NCBI GenBank assembly: GCA_014302835.1
Contig: CP060294.1
Span: 2,108,001 to 2,172,000, forward strand
DNA length: 64,000 nucleotides
Direction of reading: 5' to 3'
From: Pedobacter sp. PAMC26386
GTDB taxonomy: Bacteria > Bacteroidota > Bacteroidia > Sphingobacteriales > Sphingobacteriaceae
Under the pieces are notes generated by a model, which was given only the letters and a program-made list of their open reading frames with translations, was not told where the DNA came from and did no database searches. The position numbers and the translations under genes were made by a program. Positions 1 to 7,783 of the stretch are shown here, in pieces (within the stretch, counting starts at the first letter, position 1; each line of letters begins with the position of its first letter).

Positions 1-655
1 TGTATAAGAAACTTGCGCAAACAGTCATGAGTGTAAAACAGCCCAGAGCATACCAGGAGGGCGTTGTGCTATGATGATAATCAGCAAAAAGCAGAATTGG
101 ATAATGCCATAAACTCCAGATCAAACCAGAAATAATGGATGTCTTTGTATATCCATACCGATTGTATAATCTGGGTACAAGAAAACCTCTCCATCCTATT
201 TCTTCCCCCAATGCATTCGCCATACTTTTAAAAATTCCAATGCCAGCAGTGAGCAGGAAATAAATTCCAATAGTCATCCATGGAGCTAATATTCCCAGCC
301 CCAGAGAAAGCATTGTATCCTGGACAAAACCTGGGTTATAAAACCCACCCAACCCAGTGCACCAGATAAACAGATAAGTGACTAGCGCATATAAAAATGG
401 GATCAGATAGCTCTGTACCTGATATTTTGTCTCTCCCCATTCCCAACCTAAACTTCTAATATCTATTTTCAGGATCAGACAGGACGCAAAAGCAGCAAAA
501 GCGGGAGACCACATTATGCCGGTTGCATAACGACCACTTGCTGCGCTGAGTTTCCCATTATAAATAATTAAGAAGTAAAACACAGCACTAATCAGAAAAG
601 TAAGTAACAGATAAACCCAGATTGATTTACCGTTCAATGGTTTAGTTAAGGTCAT
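1..655 (-). CDS. CPBP family intramembrane protease, C-terminus cut by window edge
   Basis: The minus-strand frame opens with ATG at 655-653 and stays open to base 1, so the 3' end lies outside the window. The roughly 218 visible residues are strongly hydrophobic, with a predicted membrane segment near residues 12-32 and several more after it. The diagnostic motif EEIGWRGF starts at residue 151, followed by a His-containing segment (WSLWHYPILLF). This EExxxR plus downstream His pattern is that of the CPBP/Abi (CAAX prenyl protease 2-like) family, polytopic putative glutamic peptidases. In bacteria these are linked to bacteriocin self-immunity or peptide maturation, but nothing nearby fixes a substrate. 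It is divergent from the HD gene at 831. Family is sure; function is not. Confidence 0.85.
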   Translation of the reverse strand, partial: MTLTKPLNGKSIWVYLLLTFLISAVFYFLIIYNGKLSAASGRYATGIMWSPAFAAFASCLILKIDIRSLGWEWGETKYQVQSYLIPFLYALVTYLFIWCTGLGGFYNPGFVQDTMLSLGLGILAPWMTIGIYFLLTAGIGIFKSMANALGEEIGWRGFLVPRLYNRYGYTKTSIISGLIWSLWHYPILLFADYHHSTTPSWYALGCFTLMTVCASFLY

Positions 656-762
656 CTTCTTTGGTTACATTAAGAGTCTGTTTAAAATTTGCGTCCTTGC
701 TAAATGATTATTTCAAGTCTTAAGTTAGATAATTCTTATTAAAATGTAATCTTTCATATTCC

Positions 763-795
763 TTGATTAATAACCATTATCCATTTTTATATTTG
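763..795 (+). promoter_or_regulatory. Predicted Bacteroidota promoter for the HD-domain gene
   Basis: TATATTTG at 788-795 matches the Bacteroidota -7 element TAnnTTTG. A TTG at 763-765 lies 22 bases upstream as a candidate -33 element. The start point would fall near 801, giving a leader of about 30 bases before the ATG at 831. Confidence 0.5.
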
Positions 796-830
796 AAACA
801 GTTTTATCATTGGATAACCATTTCATTTTT

Positions 831-1433
831 ATGAATTTAGATATATTACTCCAACAGGTTGCTTTCATTCATGAAATCGACAAAATCAAATACATTCAGC
901 GCAAGACCCGTCTTTTTAATAGTGACAGAACAGAAAATGATGCAGAACACAGTTGGCATCTTGCTGTTATGGCGCTGACACTGGCCGAACATTCAAACGA
1001 ACCGATAGACACCTTAAAAGTCCTGAAAATGCTATTGATTCATGATGTGGTAGAAATTGACTCTGGTGATGTTTTTCTATATGACACTATTGTAAACCAC
1101 GATAATACCATTGCAGAACGTAAAGCCGCAAAAAGAATCTTTGGTTTATTACCTGCAAAACAAGCAGAAGAATTTATCGCAATTTGGGAAGAGTTTGAAA
1201 CAGGGGATACACCTGAGGCAAAATTTGCACGTGCGATGGATCGTTTCGAACCTATTTTACAAAACGTATCTAATCAGGGCGGTACCTGGACAGAATACAA
1301 TGTGCCTTACGACACTGTCATAGAGAAAACCCGTAAAATTCAGCATGGTTCTGAAACTTTATGGGATTTCACCGAAACACTAATTAATGATAGTGTAGAG
1401 AAAGGTTATATAAAGAAGACTAACGATCAGTAA
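831..1433 (+). CDS. HD domain-containing phosphohydrolase (YfbR/HDDC2-like)
   Basis: A 200-residue soluble protein when started at ATG 831; an in-frame TTG at 810 also exists, but the ATG fits the family N-terminus (MNLDILLQQVAFIHEID) and the promoter at 788-795. Metal-binding HD residues are visible: H40 in ENDAEHSWH, H71-D72 in LLIHDVVEID, and a later D in RAMDRFEP. This is the arrangement of the HD_3/YfbR-like group, which includes 5'-deoxyribonucleotidases acting on nucleoside monophosphates. Length is normal for the family. It stands alone, divergent from the CPBP gene. The fold and metal site are sure; the exact substrate is inferred. Confidence 0.88.
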   Translation: MNLDILLQQVAFIHEIDKIKYIQRKTRLFNSDRTENDAEHSWHLAVMALTLAEHSNEPIDTLKVLKMLLIHDVVEIDSGDVFLYDTIVNHDNTIAERKAAKRIFGLLPAKQAEEFIAIWEEFETGDTPEAKFARAMDRFEPILQNVSNQGGTWTEYNVPYDTVIEKTRKIQHGSETLWDFTETLINDSVEKGYIKKTNDQ

Positions 1434-1507
1434 CTATATATTATATTGATTGTATTTTCGAGTTAATGATCAAACCAGATTCCGTAAAACATCAGACAGG
1501 AGCTTAG

Positions 1508-1553
1508 AAAGAATAGAATTTTATAATCCACAATGATATAGGTTCTATTCTTT
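1508..1553. terminator. Inverted repeat between convergent genes, possible terminator
   Basis: AAAGAATAGAA at 1508-1518 pairs perfectly with TTCTATTCTTT at 1543-1553 around a 24-base loop. It lies between the stop of the HD gene (1433) and the stop of the opposing gene (1637). The stem is AT-rich and lacks a long T run, so termination is plausible rather than proven. Confidence 0.4.
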
Positions 1554-1636
1554 AATACAACCCATTTTCCTTTCTAGGAGAGTTGAGATTTTAAAAATCA
1601 AGAGAAAATTTAAGCCCAGGAAAAAGAAGTAAAAAG

Positions 1637-2191
1637 CTAAAATTGGGAAAGTAAAAAGTCTTCACTATCCGGTTTACCATAAGCATCAGCTTCGGTTAAA
1701 TGACCATCCTGACCACTTACTCTGGTCAGTTTTTTTCCTTGTCTGAAAACCAGCTGTAAACCATGTTCCTGGTCCCAGTCACAGGCACAAGCTACCTGAA
1801 CATACAGGTCCTCTTGTTCATATAACCGTCTTGTCACATAAATTTCTGTAGGCTGTACAAATTTCCATATCTCATTTTCGTCTGTAATGGCTCTTAAGTC
1901 ATCATCCGCCTCGTCCACTGTAACTGTTTCCAGAAAATCCATACAGCTTTTATAGACCAGATGAGATAAAGCCACCCTGTCCTGATTGCCAAGCGCTAAA
2001 AAATGCTGTAAAGCATCATCAGCTTCAGCTAAAAAAGTCTCGTCGTGTTCCTGGTTATAATCCGTAAAACTGATGCCAACTTTTTCTTTATCAAAAAATG
2101 GGATCTCAACTTCTTCCCCTATCCACCAGTCTGAAAGACTATCATCCTCAGTTAAAGTGCCAATTACCTTTGATATGATCTTTTCACCCAT
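1637..2191 (-). CDS. Uncharacterised protein, DUF6985-like
   Basis: A 184-residue acidic soluble protein with no signal peptide. I start it at ATG 2191 rather than at the in-frame ATGs up to 2239, because AAAGGA lies five bases before the 2191 ATG and the residues lost look like untranslated leader. The C-terminal half has the pattern CDWDQEHGLQLVF then KKLTRVSGQDGHLTEADAY, which I recall from proteins annotated as DUF6985. Members of such families often sit near polymorphic toxins or among SMI1-type proteins, but no toxin is seen here. Catalytic residues cannot be named. The gene is real by length and composition; the function is unknown. Confidence 0.7.
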   Translation of the reverse strand: MGEKIISKVIGTLTEDDSLSDWWIGEEVEIPFFDKEKVGISFTDYNQEHDETFLAEADDALQHFLALGNQDRVALSHLVYKSCMDFLETVTVDEADDDLRAITDENEIWKFVQPTEIYVTRRLYEQEDLYVQVACACDWDQEHGLQLVFRQGKKLTRVSGQDGHLTEADAYGKPDSEDFLLSQF

Positions 2192-2246
2192 AATCCTTTT
2201 TTCTGAAAATTTAAGCATTTTTATCATAAAAGCCATCAATACCGCA

Positions 2247-2269
2247 TAAAAAAGCCCGCCTCAGAGGGT
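2247..2269 (-). terminator. Rho-independent terminator of the lipoprotein gene
   Basis: Read on the minus strand, CCCTC, a TGA loop and GGCGGG form a GC-rich hairpin with one bulged C, followed by a run of six T (2253-2248). It sits about 110 bases after the stop of the lipoprotein gene ending at 2378, and shields the next gene on the same strand. Confidence 0.55.
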
Positions 2270-2377
2270 GTTTTAAATTTAAATGATAAAATAAGTTATG
2301 AAAAAATTATCAAATAAATTTCAAAAGGACACTCAAAATCGACAGGCTTTTTCTAAAAAAAAGAGATTCAGATAAGG

Positions 2378-3232
2378 CTACTTTTTAGCCTGCGTATATA
2401 AAGCTTTTCCATCTTTCACAGCTCCAATTTCCCAGGCATTATTTCTTTTTTCCAGAAACAAGCCACCATCAGGAGCTGTATTTGCATATGAAGTTTCTGT
2501 TTTTCTGGTCAATATAAAAGCCCCTGATTTGGTAAAAACTTCAGCCTGTTTTTTATCATCTGACAGGACAACTCCAGCTATTGTAGTTCCATCGGCACTA
2601 TTCAGTTTAAGTGGCAGTTCAAATACACGGATACATGTTTTTTTGAGTGCACTCCAAGTATATCCGGCAGATCCTTTACAACCATGCGCATCAGAATCAC
2701 CACCTACCATTACCGTTTTTCCCTGATCGGTCTGTGTTGAAAACGAAGACAACACATCTTTTGTATTTTTCCCTGCTCCGGTTTCTCCTTTATAATTTAC
2801 ATTATCAATTTTCCACGCCCCATTCTCTTTGATGAGTACAACATCATCTTTCCAGGTTGTATTTTTATAATCTTTATTCGTAAACTCAACAGAAGCAATT
2901 GCTTTATCCCCTTCTTTTTTTATCTCCCCAATGTTAAAACCAGTATATCCCTCAGGCAGACTGGTAAAAATATCCCCTTCTAGCAGATCAGGTTTGTCCG
3001 TTGACTTTGCAGCCTTCATTTTTTCTGCCGAAGCGCTTTCTTTTACAAGAGCTTTATCAATCAGATCCGACAAAGAGGCAGAAAGCAGGCCTTTATCAGC
3101 ATTTACATATTTACCTTTATAATATTTGTAAAAGCCATGAACCACCTTGGTGACATCAGTACTTTTAGAATTGCTGCAGCCCAGTAAAAGCATGAAAGCA
3201 ATCAGAGACGATAATAGAATTTTGGTTTTCAT
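2378..3232 (-). CDS. Lipoprotein with DUF3828-like N-terminal domain, paralog 1
   Basis: A 284-residue predicted lipoprotein: a Lys-rich start and hydrophobic core end in LLLGC, with Cys19 as the probable lipidation site. Residues about 28-160 resemble DUF3828 (VVHGFYKYYKG, then WKDDVVLIKENGAWKIDNV, a cystatin-like beta pattern). Residues about 178-284 form a second domain with HGCKGSAGYTWS, CIRVFELPL and GGLFLEKR, common in Bacteroidota periplasmic lipoproteins of unknown role. It is a clear paralog of the next gene (3350-4192) in the same order and orientation, so a tandem duplication. A terminator candidate follows at 2247-2269. No enzymatic residues are evident; ligand binding is only a guess. 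Confidence 0.8.
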   Translation of the reverse strand: MKTKILLSSLIAFMLLLGCSNSKSTDVTKVVHGFYKYYKGKYVNADKGLLSASLSDLIDKALVKESASAEKMKAAKSTDKPDLLEGDIFTSLPEGYTGFNIGEIKKEGDKAIASVEFTNKDYKNTTWKDDVVLIKENGAWKIDNVNYKGETGAGKNTKDVLSSFSTQTDQGKTVMVGGDSDAHGCKGSAGYTWSALKKTCIRVFELPLKLNSADGTTIAGVVLSDDKKQAEVFTKSGAFILTRKTETSYANTAPDGGLFLEKRNNAWEIGAVKDGKALYTQAKK

Positions 3233-3300
3233 ATATTTGATATTTGGTTTCTTGAGGTAATGTGCTTTATCTAATATAAGAAATTATCACCACAGCATCC

Positions 3301-3320
3301 AAAAAATCATCGCGACGATT
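3301..3320 (-). terminator. Terminator of the second lipoprotein gene
   Basis: On the minus strand, AATCGT, a CGCG loop and ATGATT form a six-pair stem with one G:U pair, running into TTTTTT. It starts about 30 bases after the stop of the gene ending at 3350, so each duplicated lipoprotein gene seems to have its own terminator. Confidence 0.5.
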
Positions 3321-3349
3321 AGCAATATAAGTATTTGAATCATAACACA

Positions 3350-4192
3350 CTACTCTAAATTTCCAGAATAAATCGTTTTCCCGTCTTTTAGATGCCCAAG
3401 TCTCCATACATTATCTCTCTTCTCCAAAAACACACCTCCATCTGCAGACTCTGTTTCGTAGGCCGCTATAGATTTCTTGTTCAATACCCAGCTTGTTTTT
3501 TGTGTAAATACTTCTGCTTTTTTTTGATCATCCGAAAAGATAACACTTGCTATAGAGGCTTTATCTGTACTTCTCAATTTAAAAGGGAGTTCAAGAACGC
3601 GGATACACCCCTTTTTAATATTACTCCACTGATATTGATTACCAGCAGATAAGCGGCAGCGCTGATCGTCAGCATCGGAAACGACCAAAGTAATCGGTGT
3701 TAAAAACTGGGACAAAACATCTTTAGTACTTTTTCCAACAGCACGCTCCCCTTTAAAACGAACATTATCAATTTTCCACCCTCCGTTTTCTTTGATCAGT
3801 TCAATTTCATCTTTCCATGTTTCAACCCCAGACCGATTATTAGTAAACTCCACCAATACCGAAGCTTTATTATCATAAATTTTAGTCTCCACTATTTCGT
3901 AGGAAGTGAAACTTTCAGACAGACTTGTGAAAATATCGCCTTCAATTTTAGCTGGCTTATCTGTTGATTTCAGCACTTTAAGTTCTTGAACAGATTTGAC
4001 CTCTTCTGCAACAGCTTTCTCTACCAAAGACGATAATGCAGTAGATAGCGATCCTTTGTCTACCTCTTCAAAAGGTCCCTTATGACTTTTATAAAAGGCA
4101 TTAATTACTTTGTTAATCTCATTATTTTTGAAAGGATTACAACTGAATAAGAGCGTTGCTGCGATCAATGATAACAGGATTTTTAATTTCAT
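3350..4192 (-). CDS. Lipoprotein with DUF3828-like N-terminal domain, paralog 2
   Basis: A 280-residue predicted lipoprotein with signal core ending in LLFSC (Cys18). It follows the 2378-3232 protein through its whole length: INAFYKSHKG against VHGFYKYYKG, the block KSTDKPAKIEGDIFTSL against KSTDKPDLLEGDIFTSL, WKDEIELIKENGGWKIDNV, GCIRVLELPFKL and GGVFLEKRDN. The central Gly/Cys segment has drifted (QRCRLSAGNQYQWS). Duplication with moderate divergence suggests the two copies have separated in ligand or timing. Each has its own start and terminator, so they need not be one operon. Function is unknown; location in the outer membrane or periplasm is inferred from the lipobox. Confidence 0.8.
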   Translation of the reverse strand: MKLKILLSLIAATLLFSCNPFKNNEINKVINAFYKSHKGPFEEVDKGSLSTALSSLVEKAVAEEVKSVQELKVLKSTDKPAKIEGDIFTSLSESFTSYEIVETKIYDNKASVLVEFTNNRSGVETWKDEIELIKENGGWKIDNVRFKGERAVGKSTKDVLSQFLTPITLVVSDADDQRCRLSAGNQYQWSNIKKGCIRVLELPFKLRSTDKASIASVIFSDDQKKAEVFTQKTSWVLNKKSIAAYETESADGGVFLEKRDNVWRLGHLKDGKTIYSGNLE

Positions 4193-4268
4193 ATAAATTA
4201 TTTTTAGAGTTTATAATTCTGTAAACGCCATTAAAGGCCAATACCCCTATTTCTGAGCAGAAATATTT

Positions 4269-4276
4269 TACATTTG
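4269..4276 (+). promoter_or_regulatory. -7 element directly upstream of the DUF4198 gene
   Basis: TACATTTG fits TAnnTTTG and ends only seven bases before the ATG at 4284. Transcription would start at or next to the start codon, predicting a leaderless or nearly leaderless mRNA. No clear -33 element was seen. Confidence 0.5.
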
Positions 4277-4283
4277 TATCATT

Positions 4284-5003
4284 ATGAAAAGAAATATCTA
4301 CCTTCTTTTACTTCTTGCTTTTTTGCCACTGCTTAGCCAGGCGCATGGCTACTGGCTTGACATTATAGGTTCAGGAAAAGTAAATCAGCCTGTTCAGATT
4401 CAAATCTGTTTTGGAGAGATCGATGTGTACAGTATACGTCATCGCGAAACGGGGTCCGAACTCTCCCAATTAGGAGATTTCAAAATCACCATTATAGATG
4501 AACGGGGTAAGATCACTAATGTTCAGATTCAACCCAAAACAGATTGCTGGGAAGGCACATTTGTTCCTAAAGAAAAAGGTACTTACCAGATCTTAGGTAT
4601 CAACGAATCTCTGCCAGTAGTTGACCGTTCTAAAACCGGAGGGAAAAATGTACGCCCTATCGATTATCTCTGCGCAGCCTATAATGTAGAACATACCGGA
4701 TATATTTCAAAACCAGTTCAGTTCCTGGATATCCTAACTGCTACAAGAGATAAGTTGATTATTGTAAAAGCTTTTAATAATGGTAATCCGGTAAACAATC
4801 ATACCAAACTACGGGTTTTCAATCCAGAAAACTGGGAGAAATCACTAGATACTGACGAACATGGTGAAGCCGCTTTTATGCCCTCAATGAAAGGGCTATA
4901 TATTATCAGACAAGACTATACAGTATCAAAAGCAGACACTTACAAGGGAATCCCTTATACCAGTGTCCGCTATCGCTGTAATTATTGTTTGTTAGTCAAT
5001 TAA
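4284..5003 (+). CDS. DUF4198-type secreted protein
   Basis: A 239-residue exported protein with a cleavable signal (hydrophobic LLLLLAFLPLLSQ, cleavage probably after SQA, mature start HGYWLD). The mature N-terminal histidine after the signal, the Ig-like beta pattern, WEGTFVPKEKGTYQI and the late GEAAFMPSMKGLYIIRQDY fit DUF4198, beta-sandwich proteins often found beside TonB receptors and metal uptake genes. An N-terminal His-Gly can act as a copper or nickel ligand in related folds; that is inference here. It ends 11 bases from the stop of the convergent TonB receptor, a pairing that fits a shared role in metal or siderophore handling. Confidence 0.75.
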   Translation: MKRNIYLLLLLAFLPLLSQAHGYWLDIIGSGKVNQPVQIQICFGEIDVYSIRHRETGSELSQLGDFKITIIDERGKITNVQIQPKTDCWEGTFVPKEKGTYQILGINESLPVVDRSKTGGKNVRPIDYLCAAYNVEHTGYISKPVQFLDILTATRDKLIIVKAFNNGNPVNNHTKLRVFNPENWEKSLDTDEHGEAAFMPSMKGLYIIRQDYTVSKADTYKGIPYTSVRYRCNYCLLVN

Positions 5004-5014
5004 ATGATTTCCGA

Positions 5015-7363
5015 TTAGAACCTGACTGTTAAATTAGCTAGGTAACGAGCAGGGCTCTGTGGCGTTAAACGCACCGACCATGCTTTTTCGCTGGTGATGT
5101 TGTCGGCTTTAATACCAATTCTAAAACGACGGTGGTCATAAAACACCGTTGCATCAAACATTGTATAACCAGGAATAATCACTTTAGCAGTTGTTGTATT
5201 CGTTTGAAAAGAAGAGCTCCCGGAATTCCCGCCAAAACCAGCACCAAAGCCCTTAAGTTGTCCTTGCTGAAATCTGTAACTTAACCAGAAATTTATCATT
5301 TTATCCGGTCCAGATAAGGCGGGTCTTAAACCTTCAACATTAGCTTCGGCATCAATGTTCTTACTATCATTGTAAGCATAGCCAGCGATAATATTAAACC
5401 CGGGAAATGGATTCGCTGTCAGCTCAACTTCTACCCCCCTGCTTTTTTGATTTCCGTCCTGGATCTTATAAGTACTATTAGCCAAATCGGTACGGATCAT
5501 GTTTTTTACTTTAATATCATAATAACTGATCGTACCTACTAGTTTATGGTCAAAGATATCTCCTTTAACTCCCGTCTCCAGTTGATTTGCTTCTTCAGGT
5601 TTGAAAACATTTCCATTCACATCTGCTCCGGTTTGATTCTTAAACGAATTCATATAACTCCCGAATACCGAGACCTTGTCTTTAATCAGCTGGTAAACTA
5701 ATCCCAGCTTAGGAGAAAGCGAAGTCTGACCAAAAGCACCTTTATTTGTACCAGTCGGTACATCGGTCACTCCATCTGCCTGGTAACGATCTAAACGAAG
5801 ACTTACCATGGCTAAAAGCCTGTCATTTACATTAAATACATCCGACACATAAGCAGCATAGCTGTTATCTGCATTAGATTCATTCCGTATTTTCGTAGAC
5901 TTAGCCGATGCCAGATCATCTATAACCTTTTTACTGATTCCTGAATTAGCACCCGGATTCACAAAACTAACTGTAGGCCCGGTAATATGAAGCCTATCAA
6001 AAGTATTGGTATTGTTATAGAAATCAAGACCAGCAACCAACCTGTTTCTATGAGACCCTATTTTGAAATCTCCTATAAAATTTTGCTGAATATCAGTCGC
6101 AATAAAAGAAGTATACCCACGCATTACTAAAGCAGCCAACTGCGTATCTGATACGCCGTTTAATGCTGAAATGTATCCTCTGATAGCAGTACTAGCCCTG
6201 GAAATAACAGTTTGCGAAGTCCAGTTCTCAGACATTTTATAATTGAATTGTGCAAATATATTGACCATCTGCGTTCTATAGGCCAGGTCATCATTCCCAA
6301 ATAATTTGTCATAGGGAAACTGCATATCTTTAATATTTTGGATCTTGCCACCTGTCTTTGGTATAAACGGGTTAAACCGAACCACAGAAGTTCCTTTAGC
6401 CTGCCCATATTCTACATCAAATAACATGGAAAGCTTATCCGTGATCTGGTAAGAGAAACTAGGAGCAATACTAAAGCTTTCCGTGAATCCCATATCCTGA
6501 AAATTATTCTCATAAGTGGTTGCGCCATTTAAACGGAACAATACAGTTTTATATGCATTTAATGGGGTATTGATATCAAAAGCCATTCGTTTATAATCCC
6601 AGCTACCACCAAATAAGGACACTTCGCCGCCAAAACCATTATAGGGCTTCTTAGTTACCCGGTTAAAAAGACCGCCATAACTAGACAGATTATTCCCGAA
6701 TAAAGTGGCAGAGGGCCCTTTGATTGCCTCTATCCGCTCCAGATTGGCCGGATCAATTGCTGTATAAGCAAAACCTGCAACTCCGTTTCTAACCATTGGC
6801 TCAGTCTCAAAACCACGTGAGCGAAAAGTTACTCTTCCCTGGTTAGCCAGCATTGGAATCCCTGAGCCAGGAACATTTTTAGAAATACTGCCCAGATCAA
6901 CAGCCAGCTGCTCTTGAATCAGCTCTTTAGGAATTGAAATATACACCTGCGGATTTTCCAGGTTTTTCAGCGGAAGACGTGCTGCATAAACGCTCTCCTT
7001 TTTAGAAAACCGGTTTGCAGTACCACCAATGGTGACTTCCTGTAAAGCCTGGACATTTTCTTTGCTTAACTGGTAATCGGCCTTTACCGTTTTACCAGCA
7101 ATCACTGTGACAGACAAATCTTTTTGCGCTGCCCCAAGCATATGTATTCTAACTGTATAATTACCAGGAAGTATGCCGATAAAAGAATAATTACCATGGT
7201 CGTTGGTCAACGTGTTTTTATGAAGTTCTACTAAAGAAACGGAAACCGACCCGGATGGCTGACCATCAACTAAACTGACTTTACCGGATATATTCCCGGA
7301 AGACTGGGCAAAACAAACAAAAGAACCTAATAATAAAAGTGTCGTAAATAAAAATCTCATCAA
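5015..7363 (-). CDS. TonB-dependent siderophore-type receptor
   Basis: A 782-residue outer-membrane receptor. It has a signal peptide ending near SFVCFAQ, a carboxypeptidase-like beta domain at residues about 22-95 (ISGKVSLVDGQPSGSVSVSL), and a plug domain at about 120-240 (ELIQEQLAVDLGSISKNVPG, then IEAIKGPSATLFG). A 22-strand barrel ends in an aromatic C-terminus (ANLTVRF). The phrase RIEAIKGPSATLFGN and late SVRLTPQSPARYLANLTVRF match the FhuA/FhuE-like siderophore group (TIGR01783). It should import a ferric siderophore with TonB-ExbBD. A promoter lies at 7398-7405 with a palindrome beyond it, suggesting metal-responsive control. The cargo is not predictable by eye. Confidence 0.9.
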   Translation of the reverse strand: MMRFLFTTLLLLGSFVCFAQSSGNISGKVSLVDGQPSGSVSVSLVELHKNTLTNDHGNYSFIGILPGNYTVRIHMLGAAQKDLSVTVIAGKTVKADYQLSKENVQALQEVTIGGTANRFSKKESVYAARLPLKNLENPQVYISIPKELIQEQLAVDLGSISKNVPGSGIPMLANQGRVTFRSRGFETEPMVRNGVAGFAYTAIDPANLERIEAIKGPSATLFGNNLSSYGGLFNRVTKKPYNGFGGEVSLFGGSWDYKRMAFDINTPLNAYKTVLFRLNGATTYENNFQDMGFTESFSIAPSFSYQITDKLSMLFDVEYGQAKGTSVVRFNPFIPKTGGKIQNIKDMQFPYDKLFGNDDLAYRTQMVNIFAQFNYKMSENWTSQTVISRASTAIRGYISALNGVSDTQLAALVMRGYTSFIATDIQQNFIGDFKIGSHRNRLVAGLDFYNNTNTFDRLHITGPTVSFVNPGANSGISKKVIDDLASAKSTKIRNESNADNSYAAYVSDVFNVNDRLLAMVSLRLDRYQADGVTDVPTGTNKGAFGQTSLSPKLGLVYQLIKDKVSVFGSYMNSFKNQTGADVNGNVFKPEEANQLETGVKGDIFDHKLVGTISYYDIKVKNMIRTDLANSTYKIQDGNQKSRGVEVELTANPFPGFNIIAGYAYNDSKNIDAEANVEGLRPALSGPDKMINFWLSYRFQQGQLKGFGAGFGGNSGSSSFQTNTTTAKVIIPGYTMFDATVFYDHRRFRIGIKADNITSEKAWSVRLTPQSPARYLANLTVRF

Positions 7364-7397
7364 ATTAAGGGTGTATATAGTGTAAAGATTACACCGG

Positions 7398-7405
7398 CAA
7401 ATATA
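7398..7405 (-). promoter_or_regulatory. -7 promoter element of the TonB receptor gene
   Basis: On the minus strand this reads TATATTTG, a perfect TAnnTTTG, leaving a leader of roughly 28 bases before the ATG at 7363. Confidence 0.55.
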
Positions 7406-7430
7406 AACATTATCTGTATTCAGTCTAAAT

Positions 7431-7448
7431 AGATATTAGATAATATCT
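7431..7448. promoter_or_regulatory. 18-bp palindrome upstream of the receptor promoter, candidate operator
   Basis: AGATATTA and TAATATCT are perfect inverted copies around a GA spacer. The site starts 26 bases upstream of the receptor's -7 element, beside or over the -33 region, where a repressor or activator would act. It is rich in the GATA/TATC steps seen in iron boxes, but does not match a consensus I can name. Confidence 0.4.
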
Positions 7449-7587
7449 CTCTTTGTAGTCAATATAAATTGAGTCGCCATTCTTGTAATTTCAGCTCAGT
7501 ATTTTGTCAACTGAGTTGTCTAAAAAAAAATAGAGTTCTCGATAAACAGATCTTTGTCTCATTAAAATAAGATAAGGAGACATCAAA

Positions 7588-7707
7588 ATGACCCTAAAAG
7601 CGAGAACAACCTCTACAGTAAGAAAAATATATGACCTGATTAAATTAGCCCCTGTCATTCTGATAGCTTTAGTTGTATTACTATCCTGCGGGCTAATCTT
7701 TTTATAA
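7588..7707 (+). CDS. Small 39-residue single-pass membrane protein
   Basis: A short open frame with a strong Shine-Dalgarno sequence (AAGGAGA at 7574-7580, eight bases ahead of the ATG at 7588), rare in this window. The peptide has a basic N-terminal part (MTLKARTTSTVRKIYDLIK) and one hydrophobic helix (LAPVILIALVVLLSCGLIFL) running to the stop, so a single-pass membrane peptide with N-in topology is likely. It lies between the divergent TonB receptor and the LytTR kinase gene, ending 76 bases before the kinase. Function is unknown; modulation of the neighbouring membrane kinase is only a guess. Confidence 0.5.
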   Translation: MTLKARTTSTVRKIYDLIKLAPVILIALVVLLSCGLIFL

Positions 7708-7770
7708 GCTGGCATTTCCTGGTACAATAGGATTAATATTTAAAAATGACATTTATTTAAATGCTTAACC

Positions 7771-7778
7771 TATTTTTG
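7771..7778 (+). promoter_or_regulatory. -7 element at the start of the LytTR kinase gene
   Basis: TATTTTTG (TAnnTTTG) ends five bases before the ATG at 7784, again placing the predicted start point on or beside the start codon. Confidence 0.5.
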
Positions 7779-7783
7779 TGTAG

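Noticed and set aside
7491..7727. A 78-codon minus-strand frame upstream of the LytTR kinase gene
   Set aside because: It has no ribosome site and no family-like pattern, and overlaps the better supported 39-codon plus-strand gene at 7588-7707.
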